Shown: positions 14,736-24,013 of the stretch, in pieces | Layout: every line of letters begins with the position of its first letter | Numbering within the stretch: position 1 is the stretch's first letter | The notes under the pieces: generated by a model | Databases searched by the model: none | The model's input: only the letters and a program-made list of their open reading frames with translations | What the model was told of the DNA's origin: nothing | DNA from: an uncultured Prevotellaceae bacterium | GTDB lineage: Bacteria; Bacteroidota; Bacteroidia; Bacteroidales; Bacteroidaceae | Length of the DNA stretch: 39,001 nt | NCBI GenBank assembly: GCA_946534585.1 | Contig: CAMNCV010000142.1 | Location: 1 to 39,001, forward strand | Direction: 5' to 3' | Position numbers and translations under genes: made by a program

Positions 14736-17192
14736 TTATACTGTACCCAAGGTGTTTAGTAAAGACTGCAATGTGTTCTCGTCTTGTATGAGTACGTCGC
14801 GTGGTTTTGAGCCTCGTGGTGGACCTACTATTTTGGCTTTCTCCAATTGGTCCATAAGTTTTCCTGCGCGGTTGTAGCCGATGGAGAATTTACGCTGTAT
14901 TAGTGATGTCGAACCCTGCTGTGTAGATACCATAAGGCGTGCCGCTTCAGAGAAAAGGGCATCGAGATTATCAAGACCTTCGCTGCTACCAGAGCCTCCA
15001 GCGTCTTCAGTTATAGGTTCTGGCAATTCAAAAGGTCCATCATAACCTTGTTGCTTGGCTATAAATTCGTTTATTGCTATAACCTCAGGAGTGTCAACAA
15101 AGGCACATTGTACGCGCACAGGCGTTCCTTTGTCAAGGATGAGCATGTCGCCTTTGCCCACGAGCTGGTTGGCACCACTACCATCAAGTATAGTTCGGGA
15201 ATCAATCTGCGACATTACCTTGAAAGCCATACGTCCTGGGAAGTTTGCTTTTATGGTACCAGTGATAATATTGGTGGTAGGTCGCTGTGTGGCAATAATC
15301 ATGTGTATGCCTACGGCACGTGCCTTCTGTGCGATACGTGCTATAGGTGTTTCGATTTCCTTGCCTGCTGTCATTATAAGGTCACCATACTCGTCAATTA
15401 TCACTACTATATATGGTAAGTAACGGTGTCCATTCTCAGGATTTAGTTGATGATTGATGAATTTTTCATTATATTCCTCAAGTTTGCGCACGTTGGCAAA
15501 TTTCAATAGGTTATAACGGTCGTCCATCTCTTGACATACAGACGTAAGAGTCTTTACAACCTTAGTTACATCAGTGATGATGGGTTCATCAGCATCACTC
15601 TCTGGCGGTATCTGTGCGAGGAAGTGATTGATTAAAGGCTTGTATATGGAGAACTCAACCATCTTTGGATCTACAAGCACGAATTTCAGTTCTGCCGGAT
15701 GCTTCTTATATAATAGGGAGGTTATAATGGCATTAAGTCCAACAGACTTACCTTGACCTGTTGCACCAGCCACAAGCAAATGTGGTATCTTGGCTAAGTC
15801 AACCATATATATTTCGTTGGAGATAGTCTTACCCAAGGCAAGTGGCAGAGCCATCTTCGACTCCTTGAATTTCTTTGAGTTGAGGATGGATTCCATACTG
15901 ACTATCTGAGGATTGGCATTCGGTACTTCTATGCCGATAGTACCCTTGCCTGGTATAGGAGCAATGATTCGAATACCAAGTGCGGCCAGTGATAGTGCGA
16001 TATCGTCTTCAAGTGAGCGGACTTTGCTTATCTTTATTCCAGGGGCAAGTGTTATCTCATATAGAGTAATCGTAGGTCCTACTGTTGCCTTTATGCTTGA
16101 AACCTGTACACCGAAATTGCCAAGCACCTCGACAATTCGGTTCTTGTTGGCAGTCTGTTCCTCCATGTCTATAGACACGTTGTCGTTCTCAGACTTGCGT
16201 AACAGCCCCAATGTAGGATATTGGTAGTGAGACAGCGTAGCTTTGGGATCATAAGGAGACGAAATGTGGTTATCTGCCATAGTGCTTCCTCCTGCACTTT
16301 CTTCTTTAATTCCTTGTTCTATTTCAAGGTCTATCTCTCCTTCACCCTCTGATTCAGTGTTTTCAGAGTTTGTGACAGGTGTGGTTGCGGCAGGTGTTTC
16401 TGTGGTCTGTTCGCCACTGTTTGTGACAAACTCTTGCTCAGGAACAGAGAGTTCTACAGATACGAGGTTGTCTTCCGGCTTAAGGTTTGCTGACTGGTCG
16501 GGCTGCATCACTTTACCGTCATCGCTGACATTGGAAAAAGAAATCTTCACCTTGCCCGTAAGATAACCTATAGGGTCAAGCAACTTGCGTATGATTATTA
16601 TGGTGTCATACGATAGGAATGTTAGAAAAAATACAGCTGTAAGACCGAGAATAGCTGTGAGACCAGGAGGACCAATCATGTTCTCTAATGATTGGCAAAT
16701 GAATGAACCATGACCACCACCTGCATTGAATACAAGATCAGGAAGTAATGGGGCAAGAAATTTTGCAAATGCAACGCTGCACCATATCATTACCAACATG
16801 GTCGAAAAGAACCACTTCCATAGGTTCAGACGATATATCCCCATTAAGCTCATTGCGCAACATAATAGGAATATAGGTATCATAAATGCGGGGAAGCCGA
16901 AACAAGTGTAAATGAAGAAACTTGACAGGTATGCTCCGTATGAACCACAATAGTTGTGGAACTCACGGCTTTTGTTCGTTAAATCGCCAGAAAGCGGATG
17001 CATTACCAAACTCTGGTCATCAGCAGCAGTGTTGAAGTAAGAACAAAAACAGATTATTATAAATATAGCCAGCACCAAAATAGTGAAACCAACAGAGAAG
17101 TTCGTTTTCTCATTTGCGATAAGGGAATCAAGACCTATCGCTTTTTTGTAGGTCACAGTTGAAGCTTTCTTGTTTGATTTACGTTTTGCCAT
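14736..17192 (-). CDS. ftsK: DNA translocase FtsK
   Basis: FtsK is a membrane-anchored DNA pump that clears chromosome ends from the division septum and activates dimer resolution. The 818-aa product has four to five N-terminal membrane segments up to about residue 215, a short acidic linker (residues 220-320, shorter than in Escherichia coli), the alpha/beta motor with Walker A VAGATGQGKSVGLNA (about residue 475) and Walker B YIVVIIDEYGDLI, and a C-terminal gamma winged-helix domain (SIGYNRAGKLMDQLEKAKIVGPP) that reads oriented DNA sites. It heads the ftsK-lolA-rnz run from a canonical promoter at 17230-17260, divergent from rho. Confidence 0.97.
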   Translation of the reverse strand: MAKRKSNKKASTVTYKKAIGLDSLIANEKTNFSVGFTILVLAIFIIICFCSYFNTAADDQSLVMHPLSGDLTNKSREFHNYCGSYGAYLSSFFIYTCFGFPAFMIPIFLLCCAMSLMGIYRLNLWKWFFSTMLVMIWCSVAFAKFLAPLLPDLVFNAGGGHGSFICQSLENMIGPPGLTAILGLTAVFFLTFLSYDTIIIIRKLLDPIGYLTGKVKISFSNVSDDGKVMQPDQSANLKPEDNLVSVELSVPEQEFVTNSGEQTTETPAATTPVTNSENTESEGEGEIDLEIEQGIKEESAGGSTMADNHISSPYDPKATLSHYQYPTLGLLRKSENDNVSIDMEEQTANKNRIVEVLGNFGVQVSSIKATVGPTITLYEITLAPGIKISKVRSLEDDIALSLAALGIRIIAPIPGKGTIGIEVPNANPQIVSMESILNSKKFKESKMALPLALGKTISNEIYMVDLAKIPHLLVAGATGQGKSVGLNAIITSLLYKKHPAELKFVLVDPKMVEFSIYKPLINHFLAQIPPESDADEPIITDVTKVVKTLTSVCQEMDDRYNLLKFANVRKLEEYNEKFINHQLNPENGHRYLPYIVVIIDEYGDLIMTAGKEIETPIARIAQKARAVGIHMIIATQRPTTNIITGTIKANFPGRMAFKVMSQIDSRTILDGSGANQLVGKGDMLILDKGTPVRVQCAFVDTPEVIAINEFIAKQQGYDGPFELPEPITEDAGGSGSSEGLDNLDALFSEAARLMVSTQQGSTSLIQRKFSIGYNRAGKLMDQLEKAKIVGPPRGSKPRDVLIQDENTLQSLLNTLGTV

Positions 17193-17229
17193 TGATAAGG
17201 ATAAACAACATTATGTGTCATTCAAACTG

Positions 17230-17260
17230 CAAAGTTACGATTATTTCCGCAATTTTGCAA
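17230..17260 (-). promoter_or_regulatory. Promoter of ftsK
   Basis: On the minus strand TTG (17258-17260), 20 bp and TAACTTTG (17230-17237) fit the consensus. The start of transcription would lie about 30 bp before the ftsK start codon. Confidence 0.8.
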
Positions 17261-17321
17261 AAATAGATATAAAACTTTGGTTAAATAACTTTAAAATAAA
17301 GATATGTAAAGCCTCATTGTA

Positions 17322-17351
17322 TTGCTGAAAGAAAAAAATGTATTAACTTTG
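17322..17351 (+). promoter_or_regulatory. Promoter of rho
   Basis: TTG (17322-17324), 19 bp and TAACTTTG (17344-17351) fit the consensus, with transcription starting near 17358. This leaves a leader of about 80 nt before the chosen rho start at 17441. Confidence 0.78.
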
Positions 17352-17440
17352 CAAATGAAATTTATCATAAGGTGTTTCCCGAGGTGTTATACGTTATCTG
17401 CGTATGTGCGGTGAAACACTATTACCACAAATATTATTTT

Positions 17441-19447
17441 ATGGAAAATAATGAAGAACTGATGGCGGAAAATGCAGTTGCAGAGCCACAGAAGAAAAGA
17501 ACACGTATATCTAAGAAAGATGCATCGGATCATGTATATAGCGTGACGGGTGAAAAAGGCGAAAACCTGGATCAACCTAAGAAACGTCGTACCCGTAAGA
17601 CAAAGGCAGAGAAAGAGGCTGAAGAGGCTGCTATGCAGAGTGCAAATGCAGTAGAACCTCAAGATGAAAAAGCAGTAGTTGATACTGAAGATGAGAAGCC
17701 ACAAAAGGTTGCCATAGCTAAGAAATCTGCTGCAGACACGGTTAATGATAAAGTAGAAACTACGGAAGACACCACTGAAACTGCGGAAGACAGTTCTGAA
17801 ACTACGGAACCAGTAGTGAAACGTAAACGTGGTCGTAAGACTAAAGAGGAAATAATGGCTGCCGCTGCTGCCGCTGCTGCCGCATTGGCTATGAAATCGC
17901 AGGATGTGCAGGTAGAAGAAAGGGGAGAAGGAGACGAAAGTATCGTTGCACAGCCTGTAATGGGAGAGAAAGAAAGTAAAACTGCAACGCAGCAGGAACT
18001 GAATTTTGATGAATTCGGTGTTCAAGAGAATGCAATAGATAATGTTGTGCCAGAAGAAACCTTTGCTGCTAATGACGATGATGAAAGTGAAAAGTCAGAC
18101 TTGTTGAAACAACTGCAGAATAAGGTAAATGCTACGCATAATGAAGGTGTATGGGAAGGCGACCCAGGTGATGGAACGGATTTTATTATTGTAAACGATA
18201 TTCCTGTGGAGGATAATTCTGCTATACCTTATTATGATATGTTTGATAATCCGCAGTCTCAGCAGTTAGACGATGTAGATGCAATTTCAGAAGAAAAAGA
18301 AGATAATGACAGTATAACATTTAATTTTAATGATATCGTTTCTGCTATAGGTTTGCTTGAAATTATGCCTGATGGTTATGGCTTTTTGAGGTCAAGTGAC
18401 TATAACTATCTTTCTTCACCCGACGATGTGCATCTGACCGTACAACAGATAAGGCAATATTCTCTGAAGACAGGCGATGTCGTTGAATGTAAGATACGTC
18501 CGCCACATACGGGGGAGAAATATTTTACAATGAGTTCCATCGTAAAGGTTAATGGTCGTTCTCCTATAGATGTCAGAGACCGTATCTCATTTGAAAATCT
18601 GACACCGCTATTTCCTGAGGAACGTTTTAATTTGTGTGGCGACCCTCAGACGACTAATCTTTCTACGCGTATCGTTGATTTGTTTTCTCCTATAGGTAAG
18701 GGACAGCGTTCGTTGATAGTTGCACAGCCAAAGACGGGTAAGACTATGCTTATGAAGGATATAGCGAATGCTATTGCAGCAAATCATCCCGAAGCTTATA
18801 TCATGATGTTGTTGATTGACGAGCGACCAGAGGAAGTAACAGATATGGCACGTACCGTAAATGCAGAAGTGATAGCATCTACGTTTGACGAACCTGCAGA
18901 CAGACATGTCAAGATAGCAGGTCTTGTGCTTGAAAAGGCAAAACGTCTTGTGGAATGTGGTCATGATGTAGTGATATTCCTTGATTCGATAACACGTTTG
19001 GCTCGCGCATATAACACGGTGGCACCAGCGAGTGGAAAAGTCCTTACTGGTGGTGTGGATGCAAATGCACTGCAGAAACCGAAGAGGTTCTTCGGCGCTG
19101 CTCGTAATATAGAGGGTGGTGGGTCGCTTACGATAATAGCAACTGCACTTACTGATACAGGGTCAAAGATGGATGAAGTAATATTCGAGGAGTTCAAGGG
19201 CACGGGTAACTCTGAGTTACAACTTGACAGACAGTTGGCAAATAAACGTATATTCCCTGCCGTTAATCTTATCCAGTCAAGTACACGACGTGATGATCTG
19301 CTGCTTGACAGCTTCATTGCAGAGAAGATGGGTGTACTCCGAGTGAATATAGCAGATATGAATGCTCAGGAGGCTATGACGACGATAACGAACGTTATGA
19401 AACGTTCGCGTAATCATATGGAATTCCTTATGGGAATGAATGAATAA
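17441..19447 (+). CDS. rho: Transcription termination factor Rho with long disordered N-terminus
   Basis: Rho is the hexameric RNA helicase that ends transcription. Residues from about 304 carry the RNA-binding cold-shock-type domain (GLLEIMPDGYGFLRSSDYNY), then the Walker A VAQPKTGKTMLMKDIA (about residue 427), Walker B HDVVIFLDSITRLARAYN, the Q-loop/R-loop segment and the closing NRRSRNHMEF-like helix. The first 300 residues are low in complexity: KKRTRISK and KKRRTRKTK basic patches, acidic TETAEDSSETTE stretches and nine alanines. In Bacteroides thetaiotaomicron such a disordered Rho region has been reported to drive phase separation and gut fitness. An upstream in-frame ATG at 17372 exists; MENNEELM at 17441 is preferred because the residues before it look like leader sequence (hydrophobic, Tyr/His/Cys-rich). 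Confidence 0.96.
   Translation: MENNEELMAENAVAEPQKKRTRISKKDASDHVYSVTGEKGENLDQPKKRRTRKTKAEKEAEEAAMQSANAVEPQDEKAVVDTEDEKPQKVAIAKKSAADTVNDKVETTEDTTETAEDSSETTEPVVKRKRGRKTKEEIMAAAAAAAAALAMKSQDVQVEERGEGDESIVAQPVMGEKESKTATQQELNFDEFGVQENAIDNVVPEETFAANDDDESEKSDLLKQLQNKVNATHNEGVWEGDPGDGTDFIIVNDIPVEDNSAIPYYDMFDNPQSQQLDDVDAISEEKEDNDSITFNFNDIVSAIGLLEIMPDGYGFLRSSDYNYLSSPDDVHLTVQQIRQYSLKTGDVVECKIRPPHTGEKYFTMSSIVKVNGRSPIDVRDRISFENLTPLFPEERFNLCGDPQTTNLSTRIVDLFSPIGKGQRSLIVAQPKTGKTMLMKDIANAIAANHPEAYIMMLLIDERPEEVTDMARTVNAEVIASTFDEPADRHVKIAGLVLEKAKRLVECGHDVVIFLDSITRLARAYNTVAPASGKVLTGGVDANALQKPKRFFGAARNIEGGGSLTIIATALTDTGSKMDEVIFEEFKGTGNSELQLDRQLANKRIFPAVNLIQSSTRRDDLLLDSFIAEKMGVLRVNIADMNAQEAMTTITNVMKRSRNHMEFLMGMNE
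17858..17884 (+). repeat. Three 9-bp repeats encoding the alanine tract in Rho
   Basis: GCTGCCGCT occurs twice and is followed by GCTGCCGCA, giving nine alanines at about residues 140-148. The unit is in frame, so copy changes would alter the tract by three residues without breaking rho. Confidence 0.93.
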
Positions 19448-19468
19448 GGTTAATTATTGTAAAAAAAC

Positions 19469-19499
19469 TTGGCTATTTCAAAGAAAATAATTAAATTTG
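19469..19499 (+). promoter_or_regulatory. Promoter of the tetR-fabG-rlu-galK run
   Basis: TTG (19469-19471), 20 bp and TAAATTTG (19492-19499) followed by CA fit the consensus. It lies 68 bp before the tetR start. No further promoter pair is seen between tetR and fabG. Confidence 0.75.
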
Positions 19500-19567
19500 C
19501 ACATATAACAATGCGTGTGCAAAACAAACGGATTGAATATCAGTTAACTATTAGATGATTATTTTCG

Positions 19568-20158
19568 ATGTCAATATCAAAAACAAGACAAACGCTGGTG
19601 GACGTTGCCCGACAATTGTTTGCAAAGAACGGATTAGAAGGGACGACGATGAATGATATAGCTACGGCTTCAGGAAAAGGAAGACGTACACTATATACAT
19701 ATTTCAATAGGAAAGAGGACATATACTCAGCTGTTATAGAAAGTGAGTTGGAACGCTTGTCAGACAAACTTGATGAAGTGGCAGCGATGAAGATGCGTCC
19801 TCAGGAAAAAATTGTTGAATTGATATACACGCATCTCTCTCAGATACGCGAAACGGTAGTCAGAAATGGTAACTTAAGAGCTGAGTTCTTCAGAAACATC
19901 TGGATGGTGGAGAAGGTACGCAAGAAGTTTGATGCAGATGAAATAGCCATATTTCGTAAGGTCTATTCAGAAGGTAATGAAGTGGGAGAGTTTGATATTG
20001 AGAATATAGAAATTATCGCTGATATCACTCATTATTGTATAAAAGGCTTAGAAGTACCATATATTTACGGTCGATTAGGTCATGGATTAACTGATGATAC
20101 AAGTAGGCCACTTGTGGCAAAGTTCGTATATGGCGCATTGCGTAAAGGTGGACTATAA
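19568..20158 (+). CDS. TetR/AcrR family transcriptional regulator
   Basis: The 196-aa protein has an N-terminal TetR helix-turn-helix (ARQLFAKNGLEGTTMNDIATASGKGRRTLYTYFNRKEDIY, quoted in parts: TTMNDIATASGKG and RTLYTYFNRKE) at residues 10-55 and a helical ligand-binding domain after it. The inducer is unknown. It lies 54 bp before fabG in the same direction, so a role in setting fatty-acid synthesis, as for other TetR regulators next to fab genes, is a reasonable guess but not shown by the sequence. It probably regulates its own promoter at 19469-19499. Confidence 0.9.
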   Translation: MSISKTRQTLVDVARQLFAKNGLEGTTMNDIATASGKGRRTLYTYFNRKEDIYSAVIESELERLSDKLDEVAAMKMRPQEKIVELIYTHLSQIRETVVRNGNLRAEFFRNIWMVEKVRKKFDADEIAIFRKVYSEGNEVGEFDIENIEIIADITHYCIKGLEVPYIYGRLGHGLTDDTSRPLVAKFVYGALRKGGL

Positions 20159-20212
20159 ACATGAGACTTTAATTAAATTGTAATAATAATTTTAACGGAA
20201 TAAATAATAAAA

Positions 20213-20971
20213 ATGGGATTATTAACAGGAAAGACAGCACTTATCACAGGTGCTGCACGCGGTATTGGTAAGGCTGTTGCCATGAAGTTTGCTCAGGAGG
20301 GAGCAAACATTGCATTTACAGATCTTGTACTTAATGATGATATGGCTGCAGGCCTTGAGGCTACTCGCAAGGAGATAGAAGCACTAGGAGTAACATGTAA
20401 GGCTTATGCAGGTAATGCCGCTGACTTTGAAGAGACAGACAAGGTAGTTAAGCAGATTAAGGACGATTTCGGTTCTATTGATGTCTTGGTAAATAATGCA
20501 GGTATTACAAAGGACGGTCTGATGCTTCGCATGAGTGAGCAGCAGTGGGATGCGGTATTGAACGTAAACCTGAAGTCAGCCTTTAACTTCATACATGCTT
20601 GTGCTCCTATCATGCTTCGTCAGCGTGGTGGTTCAATCATAAATATGTCGTCAGTTGTAGGTGTACATGGCAACGCTGGTCAGTGTAACTACTCTGCTTC
20701 TAAGGCTGGCATGATTGGTTTGGCAAAGTCTATTGCTCAGGAGCTTGGTCCTAAGGGTATTCGTGCAAATGCTGTGGCACCTGGATTTATCGAGACAGCG
20801 ATGACAGCACAGTTGCCTGAGGAAATACGTGCGGAGTGGATGAAGAAGATACCATTGCGTCGTGGTGGTCAGGTAGAGGATATAGCAAACGTATGCTTGT
20901 TCCTTGCTTCTGATATGTCAAGTTACGTAAGTGGTCAGGTGATACAGATTGACGGTGGAATGAACATGTAA
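20213..20971 (+). CDS. fabG: 3-oxoacyl-ACP reductase FabG
   Basis: FabG reduces 3-oxoacyl-ACP with NADPH in each round of fatty-acid elongation. The 252-aa short-chain dehydrogenase shows the TGxxxGIG cofactor motif ITGAARGIGKAVA (residues 13-25), the NNAG motif VLVNNAGITKDG, and the catalytic Ser-Tyr-Lys in NMSSVVGVHGNAGQ and YSASKAG. The C-terminus VSGQVIQIDGGMNM is the standard FabG ending. The stop lies 3 bp before the pseudouridine synthase start. Being a single fabG outside a fab cluster, it could also serve another SDR reaction, but motif agreement with FabG is strong. Confidence 0.94.
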   Translation: MGLLTGKTALITGAARGIGKAVAMKFAQEGANIAFTDLVLNDDMAAGLEATRKEIEALGVTCKAYAGNAADFEETDKVVKQIKDDFGSIDVLVNNAGITKDGLMLRMSEQQWDAVLNVNLKSAFNFIHACAPIMLRQRGGSIINMSSVVGVHGNAGQCNYSASKAGMIGLAKSIAQELGPKGIRANAVAPGFIETAMTAQLPEEIRAEWMKKIPLRRGGQVEDIANVCLFLASDMSSYVSGQVIQIDGGMNM

Positions 20972-20974
20972 GTC

Positions 20975-21655
20975 ATGACCGTACTTTACGAAGACAATCA
21001 CATAATAATAGTAAATAAGGAAAGTGGGGAGATCGTGCAGGGTGACAAAACCGGCGATGTCCCTCTTTCTGAAATTGTTAAGGACTGGATAAAGCTACAT
21101 CATAACAAGCCTGGCAATGTCTATCTTGGAGTAGTGCACCGTCTTGACCGTCCGGTAAGTGGTGTTGTGGTATTTGCCAAGACATCCAAGGCATTGTCGC
21201 GTCTGAATGCTATGTTTGCAAAGCATGACGAAGTACGCAAGACATACTGGGCCTTGACAAAAAAACGCCCTGCTCAGGAGGAAGGCACCCTTACGCATTG
21301 GCTTGTACGTAATGAGAAGCAGAATAAATCGTATGCTTACGATAACGAACGTCCTAATGCTAAGAAAGCAGTGCTTAACTATAAGGTGATAGGTGCAACA
21401 GACCGTTACACTCTTATCGAAGTGGAATTGTTGACAGGGCGACATCATCAGATACGATGTCAGCTTTCCAAAATGGGTTGTCCGATAAAAGGTGACTTGA
21501 AATACGGTGCAGAGCGAAGTAATCCCGATGGTAGTATATCGTTGTTGGCGCGTAAGTTGGAATTCATCCATCCCGTCTCAAAGCAGATGATTACCGTAGA
21601 GGCTCCCTTACCTAAGGAAGCTATATGGCAGACATTTAATATACATAACTCTTAA
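20975..21655 (+). CDS. RluA-family RNA pseudouridine synthase
   Basis: The 226-aa enzyme converts uridine to pseudouridine in tRNA or rRNA. It has the catalytic aspartate in GVVHRLDRPVSGVVVFAKT (about residue 57), the KTYWALTKK strand, and the conserved LLTGRHHQIRCQLSKMGCPIKGDLKYG motif (in parts). There is no N-terminal S4 domain, so it belongs to the short RluA/TruC-like group; the target base cannot be named from sequence. It is tightly linked to fabG (3 bp) and galK (11 bp). Confidence 0.93.
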   Translation: MTVLYEDNHIIIVNKESGEIVQGDKTGDVPLSEIVKDWIKLHHNKPGNVYLGVVHRLDRPVSGVVVFAKTSKALSRLNAMFAKHDEVRKTYWALTKKRPAQEEGTLTHWLVRNEKQNKSYAYDNERPNAKKAVLNYKVIGATDRYTLIEVELLTGRHHQIRCQLSKMGCPIKGDLKYGAERSNPDGSISLLARKLEFIHPVSKQMITVEAPLPKEAIWQTFNIHNS

Positions 21656-21666
21656 ACAATAAAACT

Positions 21667-22827
21667 ATGGAAATCGAATTTGTAAGAAGTCGTTTTATCA
21701 AACATTTTGATGGACAGACAGGTAATATCTATTTCTCTCCAGGACGCATAAATCTTATAGGTGAACACACTGACTATAACGGTGGTTTCGTATTCCCAGG
21801 AGCCGTGACTCAGGGCGTTATGGCCGAGGTGCGTCCTAACGGAACTAATAAAGTCATGGCTTACTCTATCGATTTAAAAGACCGTGTAGAGTTTGCCGTT
21901 GATGACCCTGACGGTCCGAAAGCTACGTGGGCTCGTTTCATTTACGGCATGGTACAGGAATTTCGTTTGCTCGGAGTTGACGTAAAGGGCTTTAATATCG
22001 CCTTCGCAGGTGATGTACCGCTCGGAGCAGGTATGTCATCAAGTGCTGCGATGGAGAGCTGTTTTGGATGTGCCCTTAACGATCTTTTTGCTGATAACAA
22101 GATAAGCAAGTGGGACATCGTGCTCGCAGGTCAGGCTACTGAGCATAAGTATATCGGTTGCAACTGTGGCATCATGGACCAGTTTGCAAGCGTATTTGGT
22201 GAGGAAGGTAAACTGATGCGTCTTGACTGCAACAGTCGTGAGTTTGAGTATTTCCCATTCAAGCCAGAAGGATATAAACTGGTATTACTCAATTCATGCG
22301 TGAAACACGAATTGGCAGGTTCTCCATACAATGACCGTCGCAACTCATGCGAGCGTGTGGCTAAGGCCGTTGCTGCAAAGAACCCCAGTCGTAACATTGA
22401 GACCCTGCGCGACTGTACTTGGCAGGACCTTGATGACGTGAAGTCAGAGGTCAGTGCAGAGGACATTCAGCGTGCAACGTTCGTACTCGGAGAGAAAGAC
22501 CGCGTGCTTGGCGTGTGCGAAGCTCTCGTTGCCGGTGACTACGAAAAGGTAGGCGAACTCATGTATGCTACCCATCAGGGGCTTTCCAAGGATTATGAAG
22601 TCAGCTGTGAAGAACTCGATTACCTCAACGATATTGCCAAGGAATGTGGCGTTACGGGTTCGCGTATAATGGGCGGCGGCTTCGGCGGATGCACAATCAA
22701 TCTTGTGAAGGATGAATTGTATGATAACTTTATTGCAACCGCAAAGCAGAAATTCAATGCTAAGTATGGCCACGAACCCAAGGTGTATGATGTAGTGATT
22801 GGACGGGGTTCGCACAAGATAGCGTAA
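21667..22827 (+). CDS. galK: Galactokinase
   Basis: GalK phosphorylates galactose to galactose 1-phosphate, the first step of the Leloir pathway. The 386-aa GHMP kinase has the galactokinase signature GRINLIGEHTDYNGGFVFP (residues 27-45), the ATP-binding motif PLGAGMSSSAAMES (about residues 118-131), the catalytic Asp in CGIMDQFASVFG, and the GHMP motif 3 MGGGFGGCTINLV near residue 335. galT, galM and galactose transport genes are not in the window. It is the last gene of the run and is followed by the terminator at 22852-22896. Confidence 0.97.
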   Translation: MEIEFVRSRFIKHFDGQTGNIYFSPGRINLIGEHTDYNGGFVFPGAVTQGVMAEVRPNGTNKVMAYSIDLKDRVEFAVDDPDGPKATWARFIYGMVQEFRLLGVDVKGFNIAFAGDVPLGAGMSSSAAMESCFGCALNDLFADNKISKWDIVLAGQATEHKYIGCNCGIMDQFASVFGEEGKLMRLDCNSREFEYFPFKPEGYKLVLLNSCVKHELAGSPYNDRRNSCERVAKAVAAKNPSRNIETLRDCTWQDLDDVKSEVSAEDIQRATFVLGEKDRVLGVCEALVAGDYEKVGELMYATHQGLSKDYEVSCEELDYLNDIAKECGVTGSRIMGGGFGGCTINLVKDELYDNFIATAKQKFNAKYGHEPKVYDVVIGRGSHKIA

Positions 22828-22851
22828 TTGATAAACAGATAAATAGTATGC

Positions 22852-22896
22852 GTCCGCATATTACTGAGGTACTTCGGTAATATGCGGACTTTTTTG
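22852..22896 (+). terminator. Intrinsic terminator after galK
   Basis: A perfect 13-bp stem (22852-22864 with 22877-22889) with a 12-nt loop is followed by a run of six or seven T. On the opposite strand the stem lies after the hemW stop but is followed by a poor T-run, so it may work in both directions with unequal strength. Confidence 0.93.
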
Positions 22897-22898
22897 TT

Positions 22899-24005
22899 TC
22901 ATATCCAAATCAATTCAGACATTACTTCGTTGTTTACGTATAACCCCTTTCGGGTCAGCGCAATGCTCCCGTTACGTAATCTCAAAAGCCCGGCATTGAT
23001 GCCGCTCTTTGCGTTGTCGAGCAGATATTGCCTGTGCTTGTCAGAAAGAGCATCCAGTCGAATACCCTCGCATCTGCGCAAGGCTGTGGTTATCATGTCG
23101 TTGTATCTCGTGTCGTCGTCAATCGTTTCCGTCTCTATTGACATGGTGCCTTGTTCTATACTGGTAATATATCCCATTATGTCGTTTACGTTCCACTGTC
23201 GCGTTGTGGTGTTGTATGAATGGGCTGCTGCTCCCAGTCCTAAATACTCTGTTCCATTCCAGTAGTTGGAATTGTGTATGGAGCGAAACCCTGGCTTTGC
23301 AAAATTACTTATTTCGTAGTGCTCATATCCTGCCATTGTCAGTTTGTCAATTAGCGAGTCATACATGCTTAGGCAAAGCTCCTCATCCAGTTCCTTGATT
23401 TTTCCTTGTGTAAGCAACCGATGGATAGGTGTGCCTTCCTCATACATCAGAGAGTAGGCTGATATATGGTTTACTCCAAGACTGACAGCAGCGTTCAGGT
23501 CATCTCGCCATTCTGTGAGTGTTTCTTCCGGGAAACCAAACATCAGGTCAATGCTGATGTTTTCTATCCCAGCCATACGCATTGTTTCTACGGCATCGTA
23601 TGCTTGTCGAGCGTTGTGTCTGCGGTTGATGAAGGAAAGCCTATTATCTGAAAAAGTCTGTATTCCCAGTGATACCCGCGATACGCCTGCCTGCTTCAGC
23701 GTTGAGGCAAATTCAGGTGTAACATCGTCAGGGTTACACTCCACGGTGTATTCCTTTATGTCTTCCCCACTTACTAAACTGCTTAATCGCATGATATTCT
23801 GCGGTGAGAGTACTGACGGAGTGCCACCACCTATATATAGTGTCTCTATCCCTTTGTCGTTTAGGAAGTTGCTGCGTAGTTTCCTCTCCTTTAGTAAGGC
23901 ATCTACGTATCTGTCTTGTATATCCTCCCTGCCCGTTGTGGAATAGAAATCGCAGTATATGCAACGGCTCTTGCAGAATGGTATGTGTATGTAAATTCCT
24001 GACAT
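22899..24005 (-). CDS. hemW: Radical SAM heme chaperone HemW
   Basis: HemW is the HemN-like radical SAM protein now seen as a heme-trafficking chaperone and long mis-named oxygen-independent coproporphyrinogen oxidase. The 368-aa protein binds its iron-sulfur cluster with Cys11, Cys15 and Cys18 (HIPFCKSRCIYCDFYS). The sequences YIGGGTPSVLSPQNI, VSLGIQTFSDNRLSFINRRHN and ISIDLMFGFPEETLTEW are typical, and NYWNGTEYLGLGAAAHSY marks the HemN/HemW C-terminal part. It lacks the N-terminal extension of true HemN. It follows the comEA-like gene by 8 bp. Confidence 0.94.
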   Translation of the reverse strand: MSGIYIHIPFCKSRCIYCDFYSTTGREDIQDRYVDALLKERKLRSNFLNDKGIETLYIGGGTPSVLSPQNIMRLSSLVSGEDIKEYTVECNPDDVTPEFASTLKQAGVSRVSLGIQTFSDNRLSFINRRHNARQAYDAVETMRMAGIENISIDLMFGFPEETLTEWRDDLNAAVSLGVNHISAYSLMYEEGTPIHRLLTQGKIKELDEELCLSMYDSLIDKLTMAGYEHYEISNFAKPGFRSIHNSNYWNGTEYLGLGAAAHSYNTTTRQWNVNDIMGYITSIEQGTMSIETETIDDDTRYNDMITTALRRCEGIRLDALSDKHRQYLLDNAKSGINAGLLRLRNGSIALTRKGLYVNNEVMSELIWI

Positions 24006-24013
24006 CGTGTGTT

